From a virus, in IMG/VR virus record IMGVR_UViG_3300045976_000088, positions 33,605 to 97,604 of that record: a stretch of DNA of 64,000 nucleotides; one strand, given 5' to 3'. Shown piece after piece: positions 14,936-21,540 of this stretch. Numbering within the stretch: position 1 is the first letter of the stretch; each line of letters begins with the position of its first letter. The translations under genes were made by a program, and so were the position numbers. The notes under the pieces were generated by a model. The model saw only the letters and a list, made by a program, of their open reading frames with translations, made no database searches and was not told where the DNA came from.

Positions 14936-16693
14936 ATGGACAATGCCGCCTCCGTTGCCTTCAATCCAGACGCGCCTGCCGACGAGCGCCGCGACGCCAA
15001 AGCGGAGCTGCAGAAGGCGCATGCCCCAACGTCATCCGACATCGCCAAGAACGTCGGTAACCTGGCGCCCCTGATCGACTTCATCCGGCATCAGGCCGAG
15101 GAACAGGAGTTCCAGAAGTCGCTCACCAAGCAAAACGTGATCCCATTCCCGTCGCTGGCGGTCAAAAACCGCAAGCCCGGCATGCAGTCGGTCACGCTCG
15201 ACGACATGCTGGTGACGGTGCAAGGAGACTGGTACGAGCGCCCTGGCTCGATGCCGTTCGACTCTCTGCGCATGATGGTGCGCGAGACACCGGTGCTTGG
15301 CGCCGTGATCATGCAGCGCATCCGCCAGGTGCAACGCTTCTGCCGTCCGCAGGAGAACGGCAAGGGCTACGGCTTCAAGATCGCGCTGAAGGACAAGACG
15401 GCGCACACCGGCCCCGAGGAGGAGCAGTCCATCGCGCTGCTGCAGGACTTCTTCAGCAACTGCGGCTGGGAGAAGAACCCGCGCGCGCGCCGGCGCCTGA
15501 AGCGCGACGACTTCACGTCGTTCATGGGCAAGCTGGTGCGGGAGTCGCTGACCCTGGACTCGATGCCGATCGAGACGGAGTTCAAGCGCGATCGCAGCCA
15601 GGGCATCGACGGCATGTATGCGGTCGACGGCGCGACGGTGCGGCTGTGCACTGAGCTCGGCTATGAGGGCGACGACGAGATTTACGCCCTGCAGGTGGTG
15701 CAGGGCCAGGTGCGAGCGGTCTACACCTATGACGATCTGATCTACGTCCCACGCAACCCGCTGGCGGACGTGAACGCCGGCGGCTACGGCCTGAGCGAGA
15801 CCGAGTTGCTGGTGCGTACGGTGACGGGCTTCCTGAACGCCTTCACCTACAACACCAAGTTCTTCGACTCGAATCAGATCCCGAAGGGCCTGCTGCACCT
15901 GTCTGGCAACTACGACGACAACGACATCACCGCGTTCAAGCGCTTCTGGAACGCGATGGTCAAGGGCATCAACAATGCCTGGTCGCTGCCGGTGATGGTA
16001 TCGAAGGACCAGGAGTCGAAGGCCACGTTCGAGAACTTCGGTGTCGAGGTCAACGAGATCATGTTCGCGAAGTGGATGGTGTTCCTCGTGAGCATCATCT
16101 GCGCGATCTACGGTATCGCACCCGAGGAGATCAACTTCGAGAGCTTCACGGCCGGCACGAGCTCGCTGAGCGGCGACGACACCGAGGAGAAGCTGGTCTC
16201 GTCGAAGGACAAGGGCCTGCGGCCGCTGTTGAGCTACTTCGAGAACCTGTTCACCGACTACGTGGTCTCGGAGTACGGCGACAAGTACGTGTTCCGCTGG
16301 ACCGGCCTCGACGAGGAGGATCCGAAGTCGGCAGCCGAGCGCCAGAAGCTGTCGATGACGTGGAACGAGATGCGTGCACTCGACGACCTGCCGAAGATCC
16401 CTGGCAAGGTCGGCGACGCGCCGCTCAACCCCGCCCTGCTCGGCGCCTGGCAGCAAGAGAACATGCCGCAGGAGACCGACTTCGGCCAGCCCGGGCAGCA
16501 GCAGCCGCCAGGCGACGACGAGGGTGCGTCAGCCGAGGGCCAGGACTTTGGCAACCCGGGCGACGAGAACGACACCGGCGCCGACTTCGGCCAGGCCGGC
16601 GGCGACGACAGCCAGGGCGGCGGCGACGAGCCTGCCGACAGCGCCACGATGGCGAAGGCCTTCGGCCTGCCGGTGTTCAAAATCGAGCCGTGA
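14936..16693 (+). CDS. Portal protein
   Basis: A 585-aa portal of the HK97/SPP1-type fold, forming the dodecameric DNA gate at one capsid vertex. The body (residues 90-490) shows the usual order: FDSLRMMVRETPVLGAVI helix, the VDGATVRL strand region, YVPRNP loop, and the long helix FWNAMVKGINNAWSLPVM. The NFESFTAGTSSLSGDDTEEKL segment is typical of these portals. The C-terminal 90 residues are an acidic Gly/Gln/Asp-rich tail that ends FGLPVFKIEP. The stop overlaps the next ATG. Confidence 0.85.
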   Translation: MDNAASVAFNPDAPADERRDAKAELQKAHAPTSSDIAKNVGNLAPLIDFIRHQAEEQEFQKSLTKQNVIPFPSLAVKNRKPGMQSVTLDDMLVTVQGDWYERPGSMPFDSLRMMVRETPVLGAVIMQRIRQVQRFCRPQENGKGYGFKIALKDKTAHTGPEEEQSIALLQDFFSNCGWEKNPRARRRLKRDDFTSFMGKLVRESLTLDSMPIETEFKRDRSQGIDGMYAVDGATVRLCTELGYEGDDEIYALQVVQGQVRAVYTYDDLIYVPRNPLADVNAGGYGLSETELLVRTVTGFLNAFTYNTKFFDSNQIPKGLLHLSGNYDDNDITAFKRFWNAMVKGINNAWSLPVMVSKDQESKATFENFGVEVNEIMFAKWMVFLVSIICAIYGIAPEEINFESFTAGTSSLSGDDTEEKLVSSKDKGLRPLLSYFENLFTDYVVSEYGDKYVFRWTGLDEEDPKSAAERQKLSMTWNEMRALDDLPKIPGKVGDAPLNPALLGAWQQENMPQETDFGQPGQQQPPGDDEGASAEGQDFGNPGDENDTGADFGQAGGDDSQGGGDEPADSATMAKAFGLPVFKIEP

Positions 16694-18288
16694 TGAAGCC
16701 ACAGCAGCAGAAGCAGCAGCCCGAGAAGGAGCCCAAGGACGTCGCCGTCGGCGACGAGCTCTACGTGCATCACGGCGGCCAGCCGCACACGTGCCGCGTG
16801 GTCGCGCACGGCCGCCACGGCGTCACGGGCGAGATCGAGGGCAAGCACCACAAGTTCACCTGGGACCGGGTGCTCGGGCACAAGAAGCGCGCGAAGCTGC
16901 GCTACCGCATCACCGACCAGGGCGAGGACGGCATGATCCTGGAGGATCACGCCGGCAACCGCCGCTACCTGGCGACCCCCAACGAGGCAAAAGAGGATCC
17001 CTACGTGGCGAAGGCACTCGACCCGCGGCGCCCGGTGCTGCTGCTCAAGGCTGGCGAACCGAAAGGGCCGACGCGCCCGGGGTTGACCGAAAAGCACCTG
17101 ACCGACAAGCGCGGCGTGCAGACCACGCGCTACGTGCGCACACAGAAGGACCAGCCGAAGCAGCGCCAGCGCGCCGCCAGCGATGCCGAGGCTGGCGCCG
17201 CGCACGGCTACGGCACACACAACCTGAGCGCCGGCGACACCGTGCACTTCGCCGCCGGCGACTTCCAGGGCAGCGGCGTCATCGTCGGCGAGCCCGGCGC
17301 CGACGGCGCGCACGTCAAGGACGCCAGTGGCCGCGTGCACCAGGTGAGGTGGGCCGAGATCACCGGCCACGAGCCGCGCGAGGGCGAGAAGCCGACCGTG
17401 CAGCACGGTGTGCGCGGCGAGCAGAAGCCGATCCCAGCGGACCAGTTCAAGGCGGGCGACTACGCGGCGCAGCACAACGACCCCAACGTGACGCCCGAGG
17501 CGATCCTGTCGCAGTTCCCGCCCGACACAGCCGAGAAGATCCAGGCGGTGCAGGAGCGTCTGAAGTCAGTCGAAGAAACGATCGAGCGGCACAAGCAAGG
17601 CGACGACTACGACGAGAAGCGCAAGGCGCTGCACGTGAAAATCTACGATCACTTCCTCTCGCCGGAGAAGGTGATCGCGGCGACGCCGCCCGAGGGTCAG
17701 AAGCCAACGCTGACGCTGCTGGGTGGCCGCGGCGGCTCGGGCAAGAGCTCGTTCAAGGGCAAGGTCTACGACGAGGCGCATGCGATCGTCATCGACCCGG
17801 ACGAGATCAAGGGCATGCTGCCCGAGTACGAGGGATGGAACGCCCACCAGGTGCACTCAGAGTCGAGCGACATCACCGACGAGATCATCAAGATGGCCCG
17901 CGACTTCGGCTGCAACGTGGTGCTCGATGCCACGATGAAGACCGCCAAGAGCACACTCAAGAAGCTCGACGAGTTCAAAGGCGCCGGCTACCGTGTCGAG
18001 GCCCACTACATGCACCTGCCGCGGCAGGAAGCAGCCAAGCGCGCCGTGCAGCGCTTCCTTGGCAAGACGCAGCGCTACGTGCCGGTCGACGTCGTGCTGG
18101 GCAACACCGAGAACGAGAAGACGTTCGATCAGGTGCGCGAGCACGCCGACCGCTGGTCGTTCCGGGACAACAACGTGCAGCAGGGCCAGGAGCCGATCTT
18201 GATCAGCCAGGGCGGCAAGGATCACGAGGAGCAGCCATTGAAGAAGTCCCTCGGAGCAACTATCCTCTTGGTATGGAAAATGCCATGA
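16693..18288 (+). CDS. Multidomain protein with C-terminal zeta-toxin-type kinase
   Basis: A 531-aa protein. Residues 15-95 and 175-225 are small beta modules of SH3/KOW look (VGDELYVHHGG, AGDTVHFAAGDFQGSGVIVG). A PVLLLKAG motif lies near 114. The C-terminal half has a P-loop GGRGGSGKSS (344-353), then VIDPDEIKGMLPEY, VVLDATMKTAKS and YRVEAHYMHLPRQEA, the order found in zeta toxin, which phosphorylates UDP-N-acetylglucosamine. Head-gene linkage suggests a virion-borne effector. Its substrate is unproven. The ATG overlaps the portal stop. Confidence 0.7.
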   Translation: MKPQQQKQQPEKEPKDVAVGDELYVHHGGQPHTCRVVAHGRHGVTGEIEGKHHKFTWDRVLGHKKRAKLRYRITDQGEDGMILEDHAGNRRYLATPNEAKEDPYVAKALDPRRPVLLLKAGEPKGPTRPGLTEKHLTDKRGVQTTRYVRTQKDQPKQRQRAASDAEAGAAHGYGTHNLSAGDTVHFAAGDFQGSGVIVGEPGADGAHVKDASGRVHQVRWAEITGHEPREGEKPTVQHGVRGEQKPIPADQFKAGDYAAQHNDPNVTPEAILSQFPPDTAEKIQAVQERLKSVEETIERHKQGDDYDEKRKALHVKIYDHFLSPEKVIAATPPEGQKPTLTLLGGRGGSGKSSFKGKVYDEAHAIVIDPDEIKGMLPEYEGWNAHQVHSESSDITDEIIKMARDFGCNVVLDATMKTAKSTLKKLDEFKGAGYRVEAHYMHLPRQEAAKRAVQRFLGKTQRYVPVDVVLGNTENEKTFDQVREHADRWSFRDNNVQQGQEPILISQGGKDHEEQPLKKSLGATILLVWKMP

Positions 18289-18458
18289 TCCCAACCCCCG
18301 AGCAGCGCCCGGACCTGTACGACGGCTACGACTGCCAGGACGTCAAACCGCTGTCGCCGGAGTACCGGAAGACGGCACTCTCGCCGACCCTGCAGAAGAT
18401 GTTGGCAGAGCGCCAGAAGGCAAAGCAGCCCGCGAAGCCGGAAGACAAATCCGAGTAA
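18273..18458 (+). CDS. Small hydrophilic protein
   Basis: A 61-aa product overlapping the kinase gene end by 16 bases. It is hydrophilic (DLYDGYDCQDVKPLSPEYRKT, then a Lys-rich C-terminal helix). ATG 18273 or ATG 18285 could start it; the second has a GGA 8 bases upstream. No motif recognised. Confidence 0.5.
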   Translation: MENAMIPTPEQRPDLYDGYDCQDVKPLSPEYRKTALSPTLQKMLAERQKAKQPAKPEDKSE

Positions 18459-18474
18459 TTCGCATGGGGATTGC

Positions 18475-18492
18475 TTGATCAAATCTGATCAT
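18475..18492. promoter_or_regulatory. AT-rich element before the tRNA
   Basis: TTGATCAAATCTGATCAT, an inverted repeat GATCA/TGATC around AATC, lies 26 bases before the tRNA. It belongs to the same family as 4731 and 14871. Confidence 0.4.
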
Positions 18493-18517
18493 CAGCCCCA
18501 CAATCGACCCCATCGAC

Positions 18518-18594
18518 AGCGGTGTAGCTCAGCCAGGTAGAGCAGCGGGTTCATACCCCGCGGGTCGCAGGATCGAAGCCTGCCACCGCAACCA
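18518..18594 (+). tRNA. tRNA-Met (CAT), mixed initiator/elongator features
   Basis: The cloverleaf is complete: acceptor ending CACCGCA-A-CCA (CCA encoded), D stem GCTC/GAGC, anticodon stem GCGGG/CCCGC with loop TTCATAC, a 5-nt variable loop, and T stem GCAGG/CCTGC with loop ATCGAAG. The GGG/CCC pairs next to the anticodon and the unpaired 1:72 position (A:A) are hallmarks of initiator tRNA. The D stem has the C11:G24 pair of elongators. Lysidine-modified tRNA-Ile2 also has a CAT anticodon and cannot be excluded. Confidence 0.85.
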
Positions 18595-18619
18595 GATTCC
18601 TTCACCACACGGAGATCAC

Positions 18620-18802
18620 GTGAGCACCTTCACCCCCAAGCTCAACAAGCAGGTCAAGTACCGCACGCAGCGCGGCAACACGGGCACCGGCAAGATCAAG
18701 GAAATCCCGCCGGCGGGCGTGAACGGCCAGTTCATCCACGTGGTGGACTCCACCTCCAAGAAGCTGCTGAAGCTGCGTCCGGCGCAGCTGAGCGCGGCCT
18801 GA
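18620..18802 (+). CDS. 60-aa basic beta-rich protein
   Basis: GTG 18620 follows GGAG with a suitable spacer. The product (KLNKQVKYRTQRGN, GTGKIKEIPPAG, QFIHVVDSTSKKLLKLRPAQL) has the look of a small SH3-like or KOW-type barrel and is basic. It sits between the tRNA and the structured non-coding region, so an RNA-binding role is tempting but not shown. Confidence 0.6.
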   Translation: MSTFTPKLNKQVKYRTQRGNTGTGKIKEIPPAGVNGQFIHVVDSTSKKLLKLRPAQLSAA

Positions 18803-19080
18803 GCAAGAACGCAAGCGCCCGAGAAGGGCAGACGCTGAAGCGGCCGCGCGAAGTGAGCGGCGCCGGTTCGCAACCGGCATGAGAGCGCGAGGGGCTGGGC
18901 CTGACAATCCAGCCTAACCTCAGTGTGGCAAGACACGGCCGCGAGCGACGGCGCCACTCTGTAAACCCCGTCAGGGGGAAAGTGTCTAGGCCAACGCAGG
19001 CCGCGGGCGTCACCCACCGGCTGCGGAAACCGTGAACCTGGTGCACGAGCGGTGAGACCCCGCGCCGGAGACGTAACCGG
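18803..19080 (+). ncRNA. Structured non-coding region, first part
   Basis: About 280 bases without a credible gene. Many stable stems are visible. GCCC/GGGC spans 18817-18829 around GAGAA, nested in AGCG/CGCT. GCCGGTT/AACCGGC is at 18862-18878. GAGG-GGCTGG pairs with CCAGCC-TAA-CCTC at 18889-18921. GTGT/ACAC is at 18923-18936, CCCC-GTCA-GGGG at about 18966, CACCGG/CTGGTG at about 19015-19042, and GCCGG/CCGGC at 19064-19081. The density of stems suggests a folded RNA, but I cannot match it to a known class. Confidence 0.5.
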
Positions 19081-19197
19081 CACCCTCACGCATGCGGATT
19101 GGCGTGGCCGTAAGTCGGGAATTGGAAGACCGACCTTGAAAGCATAGGTGCGCCTTGCGGGTTCGAGCCCCGTCGCCAGTCCGCAGTCGTGAGGGTG
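19081..19197 (+). ncRNA. Degenerate tRNA-like element in CACCCTCAC/GTGAGGGTG arms
   Basis: Outer arms CACCCTCACG (19081-19090) and CGTGAGGGTG (19188-19197) pair perfectly. Inside, GCGGATTGGCG pairs with CGCCAGTCCGC (19094-19104 with 19174-19184, one G-T wobble or more). T arm GCGGG-TTCGAGC-CCCGT (19157-19173) is canonical. A D-arm-like GTCGG/CCGAC hairpin carries GAATTGGAAGA, recalling tRNA-Leu. About 8 extra bases before the D arm and an oversized anticodon loop mean it cannot be a normal tRNA. Confidence 0.5.
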
Positions 19198-19261
19198 GAA
19201 GTTAAGCGGAAGCGCTGCCGCATGGTGATCTGTGTTCGCCGCGTCCTGGCTCGCGACCAGG
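19198..19261 (+). ncRNA. Linker RNA between cassettes
   Basis: Holds GCGG/CCGC and CCTGG-CTCGCGA-CCAGG, a 5-bp stem with a 7-base loop like an isolated anticodon arm (CGC). The upstream GTGAGGGTG arm can pair with the next CACCCTCA, giving an alternative fold. Confidence 0.35.
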
Positions 19262-19348
19262 CACCCTCAGCCTTCACGCATGCGCCTGGATAGGGGCCGT
19301 ACCCCCGAAGTCTGTACGGGGCCTCCCTTGCCGGGAGCTGGGCGCAGT
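19262..19348 (+). ncRNA. Second arm-bracketed RNA cassette
   Basis: CACCCTCA (19262-19269), a GCCT insertion, then CACGCATGCGCC, closing with GGGCGCAGTCGTGAGGGTG. Inside, GCGCCTGG pairs with CTGGGCGC. GGCC-GTAC pairs with GTAC-GG-GGCC around a loop, and CTCCC-TTGCC-GGGAG mimics a T arm. The same outer-arm sequence as the first cassette implies duplication. Confidence 0.45.
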
Positions 19349-19474
19349 CGTGAGGGTGGAGCGCACCACGGGTTGGCGCCGTGGTAGTCCTGTTTCATGG
19401 GCTTACATCTCAACTCCTCCTTTCTTGTTGACGCTGCCGCATGCGAGGCGCGCCACCCTCAACCATGATCAAAA
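19349..19474. other. Non-coding gap with third CACCCTCA repeat
   Basis: No gene. CGCATGCG recurs at 19438-19445, and CCACCCTCA at 19453-19461 can pair with TGAGGGTGG at 19341-19349. A pyrimidine-rich AT-containing stretch (19404-19428) separates them. ATGATCAAAAATCGTGACG begins at 19464. Confidence 0.4.
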
Positions 19475-19496
19475 ATCGTGACGCTACTCTGTGCGT
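19475..19496 (+). promoter_or_regulatory. Phage promoter before gene at 19516
   Basis: ATCGTGACG at 19475-19483 with hexamer TACTCT; predicted start 19497 leaves a 19-nt leader with TTGGAG before the ATG. Confidence 0.5.
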
Positions 19497-19515
19497 CTCA
19501 ACCCTTGGAGATCCC

Positions 19516-19752
19516 ATGTCCATCACCTCCGTTGTCGACGCCATCAAGGCAAAGGCCGAAGCCGATCTGTCCGTGTTCAAGGCCGAGCTCGTCGGCTTCG
19601 AGCACCACGTCGAATCGATCTTCAGCCTGGGCGTGAAGTACGCCGCCGAACACCTCGGCTTCAGCGCCGCCGAAGCGCAGGCCCAGCCCGAGCAGACCGC
19701 CGCCGCGCCGCAGGCCACCGAAGGCGCCGCCACCGAAGCCTCGGCGAGCTGA
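19516..19752 (+). CDS. 78-aa helical protein
   Basis: ATG 19516 with TTGGAG 6 bases upstream. Residues 1-50 are an amphipathic helix (VVDAIKAKAEADLSVFKAELVGFEHHVESIF), and the C-terminal 30 residues are an Ala/Glu/Gln tail (EAQAQPEQTAAAPQ). It is followed after 19 bases by another helical protein with an Ala/Pro tail, and the two may be partners. No function recognised. Confidence 0.6.
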   Translation: MSITSVVDAIKAKAEADLSVFKAELVGFEHHVESIFSLGVKYAAEHLGFSAAEAQAQPEQTAAAPQATEGAATEASAS

Positions 19753-19771
19753 TCGCCAACAGGGAGGAGAT

Positions 19772-20158
19772 GTGTTCTCCGACCACCACGCGCTCGAACG
19801 CATCGAGCACATCGTCACCACCATCGAAAGGATGGAACGCTTCATCATGACCGCTCTCGAAGACCTGCAAGCATCGACCGCCGCCCTCGTGCAGAAAGTC
19901 GGCGCACTCGAAACCCTCACGAACTCGCTGAAGTCGCAGCTGGACACCCTGGCGAACGCCGGCGGTGCCACGCCCGACCAGCTGAACGCGCTGAAGGCGC
20001 AGATCGACGCGGCCGCGCAGGGCGTGGACGCCACGATCGCCGCCGACTCGCCGGCCGCGCCCGCGCCGGCCCCGGCCCCCGCTCCCGCGCCGGCCCCGGC
20101 GCCGGCCGACCAAGCTCCCGCCGCCGGCGCCGGCCAGGCCGCCACACCCGCGGCCTGA
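19772..20158 (+). CDS. Coiled-coil protein with (Ala-Pro)n tail
   Basis: A 128-aa protein. GTG 19772 follows GGGAGGAG closely. Residues 1-85 form a heptad-like coiled coil (ERIEHIVTTIERMERFIMTAL, then LVQKVGALETLTNSLKSQLDTLA). The tail is a run of Ala-Pro dipeptides, a stiff extended rod, ending in Ala/Gly. A later ATG at 19850 would give a shorter form. A strong terminator follows. Such rods can act as spacers on virions, but the location is unknown. Confidence 0.6.
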   Translation: MFSDHHALERIEHIVTTIERMERFIMTALEDLQASTAALVQKVGALETLTNSLKSQLDTLANAGGATPDQLNALKAQIDAAAQGVDATIAADSPAAPAPAPAPAPAPAPAPADQAPAAGAGQAATPAA

Positions 20159-20172
20159 TTGCGTGTTCGCAG

Positions 20173-20200
20173 AGTCCGGGCCTTCGGGCCCGGGCTTTCT
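20173..20200 (+). terminator. Rho-independent terminator
   Basis: AGTCCGGGCC pairs with GGCCCGGGCT (20173-20182 with 20187-20196) across a TTCG loop, followed by TTCT. It closes the two small genes upstream. Confidence 0.75.
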
Positions 20201-20205
20201 GATCA

Positions 20206-20435
20206 GCGCCAGCACGCTGACATTGATCAGAGAGCTCACCGCAACCGCGGCTTGGCCCCGCGGGTGATTTGCGTGCATGCACGCACACGGCACACAACGC
20301 TGCCTCATGCGAGTGCGGTGGGTTCTCGACTGGTAGCACCTTCACAGAAGCGGCGTCAGGGTCTGGATGGGTACGGCGCTGCACCTGCATGCCAGGCCCG
20401 CTTCTGTGAGGGTGAATGCGCAGGCTGATGCGCGA
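20206..20435 (+). ncRNA. Structured non-coding region with 17-bp hairpin
   Basis: No gene fits. CACCTTCACAGAAGCGG (20337-20353) pairs with CCGCTTCTGTGAGGGTG (20398-20414), 17 bp with one G-T. Inside, GGTCTGG pairs with CCAGGCC. The outer bases reproduce the CACC-TTCAC/GTGAGGGTG arm of the cassettes near 19.1-19.3 kb. GTGCATGCAC and other short palindromes precede it. Confidence 0.45.
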
Positions 20436-20612
20436 ATCGTGAGAGCAAGATCCCTTCCGGTATAGCCTCGTAGGAGGTGTCGTTAGCGGTGCGGTAGGGC
20501 TCACTGGCCCGCTCGTAAGAGCCTACCAGTGGGGATGTAAAACGAGGCGTCACTACACGCCTATTGCCTCAAAGCCGGAGATCAGCACCGGCCGCCCTCA
20601 ACTCAAAAATGA
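20436..20612 (+). ncRNA. Candidate RNA driven by phage promoter
   Basis: ATCGTGAGA (20436-20444) with hexamer CAAGAT predicts a start near 20458. Downstream lies a long hairpin in which CTCACTGG pairs with CCAGTGGG. Inside it is GCTC-GTAA-GAGC, capped by a GNRA-type tetraloop. CCTC/GAGG and GGCGT/ACGCC stems are also present. There is no open frame of note before 20635. Confidence 0.4.
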
Positions 20613-20634
20613 GTCGTGATGCCCCAATCGGGGC
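20613..20634 (+). promoter_or_regulatory. Leaderless-type promoter for phosphatase gene
   Basis: GTCGTGATG at 20613-20621, hexamer CCCAAT (the -11 A is missing here, the -7 T present), C at -1, ATG 20635 at +1. ACTCAAAAATGAGT lies just upstream. Confidence 0.5.
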
Positions 20635-21330
20635 ATGGAACTCCTCAAGCACTTCGACCGCAACACCGCGGGCCGCGACCTGATCGTCGGCGACGTCCAT
20701 GGTTGCTTCACCAAGCTGCAGGCCGCGCTCGACGCGCTGAAATTCGACCCCGCGCGCGATCGCCTGTTCTCCGTCGGTGACCTGGTGGACCGCGGCCAGG
20801 AATCCGACGACGCCACCGAGTGGCTGGCGAAGCCATGGTTCCACGCGGTGCGCGGCAATCACGAGCAGATGGCGATCGACTTCGCGGCCGGCTTCGGCGA
20901 CCCGCGCCTCTACATGATGAACGGCGGCGCCTGGTTCATCGGCCACCCGAAGTCGCACCAGCAGTGGATGGCCGACCAGTTCGCCGCGCTGCCGATCGCG
21001 ATCGAGGTCGAAACCGAGCACGGCCTGGTCGGCATCGTGCACGCCGAGTGCCCGACGATCCGCTGGCAAGACCTGCGCGATGCGCTGACGGGCCCGGCAT
21101 CCGACGGCTTCCAGCAGCTGTGCATGTGGTCGCGCGACCGTATCACGGGCGAGCTCGTCGATCACACCGAGGGCGTCAGCGCGGTGATCGTCGGCCACAC
21201 GCCGGTAGAGCGCTGGATCACGCTGGGGAACACGATCTACATCGACAGCGGCGCGTGGCTGCCTCCGCACCGCGGGGATCGTCCGTTCACCATCCTCGAC
21301 GCCGCCACGCTGCGCCCTGCGCAGTCGTGA
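20635..21330 (+). CDS. PPP-family serine/threonine protein phosphatase
   Basis: A 231-aa metallophosphatase close to lambda phosphatase in size. Motifs are complete: GDVHG (19-23), GDLVDRG (48-54), GNHE (74-77), a VGIVHAECP His, and VIVGHTPVE near the end. These bind the two metal ions and the phosphate. It removes phosphate from Ser/Thr/Tyr of proteins or from bis-phosphorylated nucleotides. It lies alone between two non-coding stretches, with a leaderless promoter. Confidence 0.9.
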   Translation: MELLKHFDRNTAGRDLIVGDVHGCFTKLQAALDALKFDPARDRLFSVGDLVDRGQESDDATEWLAKPWFHAVRGNHEQMAIDFAAGFGDPRLYMMNGGAWFIGHPKSHQQWMADQFAALPIAIEVETEHGLVGIVHAECPTIRWQDLRDALTGPASDGFQQLCMWSRDRITGELVDHTEGVSAVIVGHTPVERWITLGNTIYIDSGAWLPPHRGDRPFTILDAATLRPAQS

Positions 21331-21540
21331 TTGCACACTCACACTGCCTGCAAAGGCGTCCGCAAGGGCGACGATGGCCGGGTGCTTCCCCCCTAGCTGT
21401 GCGTGGGGGCGTGGGTTTCTCAACGGCAGCAGCAGATCACGGCGACCCACTCCGTGGGGCCCCTCCACGCTGGGGATCTGCCGGCATTGCGCGGCCCGGG
21501 GCGACTCGGGCCGCCGTGTCGTGACTGCATTCTTGCGGGC
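21323..21540 (+). promoter_or_regulatory. Promoter and leader region before head gene
   Basis: GTCGTGATT (21323-21331) with hexamer CACACT predicts a start near 21345, at the end of the phosphatase gene. GCAGT-C-GTGA pairs with TCAC-ACTGC around it. The 170 bases that follow are GC-rich with C-run/G-run pairs and no gene. A second site, GTCGTGACT (21518-21526), hexamer CATTCT, places +1 one base before ATG 21541. Confidence 0.45.

Noticed and set aside
18803-19080. Group I intron or RNase P RNA
   Set aside because: A GGGGGAAAGTGTC segment recalls the RNase P GAGGAAAGTCC element, but the other conserved regions are missing. The P, Q, R, S motifs of a group I intron are also not found, and no split gene flanks it.
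18616-19089. 157-codon minus-strand frame across the tRNA-adjacent region
   Set aside because: It covers sequence that is better explained by paired stems. The product has no family features and starts within an RNA arm.
19186-19346. GTCGTGAGG in the right arms of the RNA cassettes as promoters
   Set aside because: The following bases lack the A/T hexamer positions. The sequence is explained as a pairing arm.
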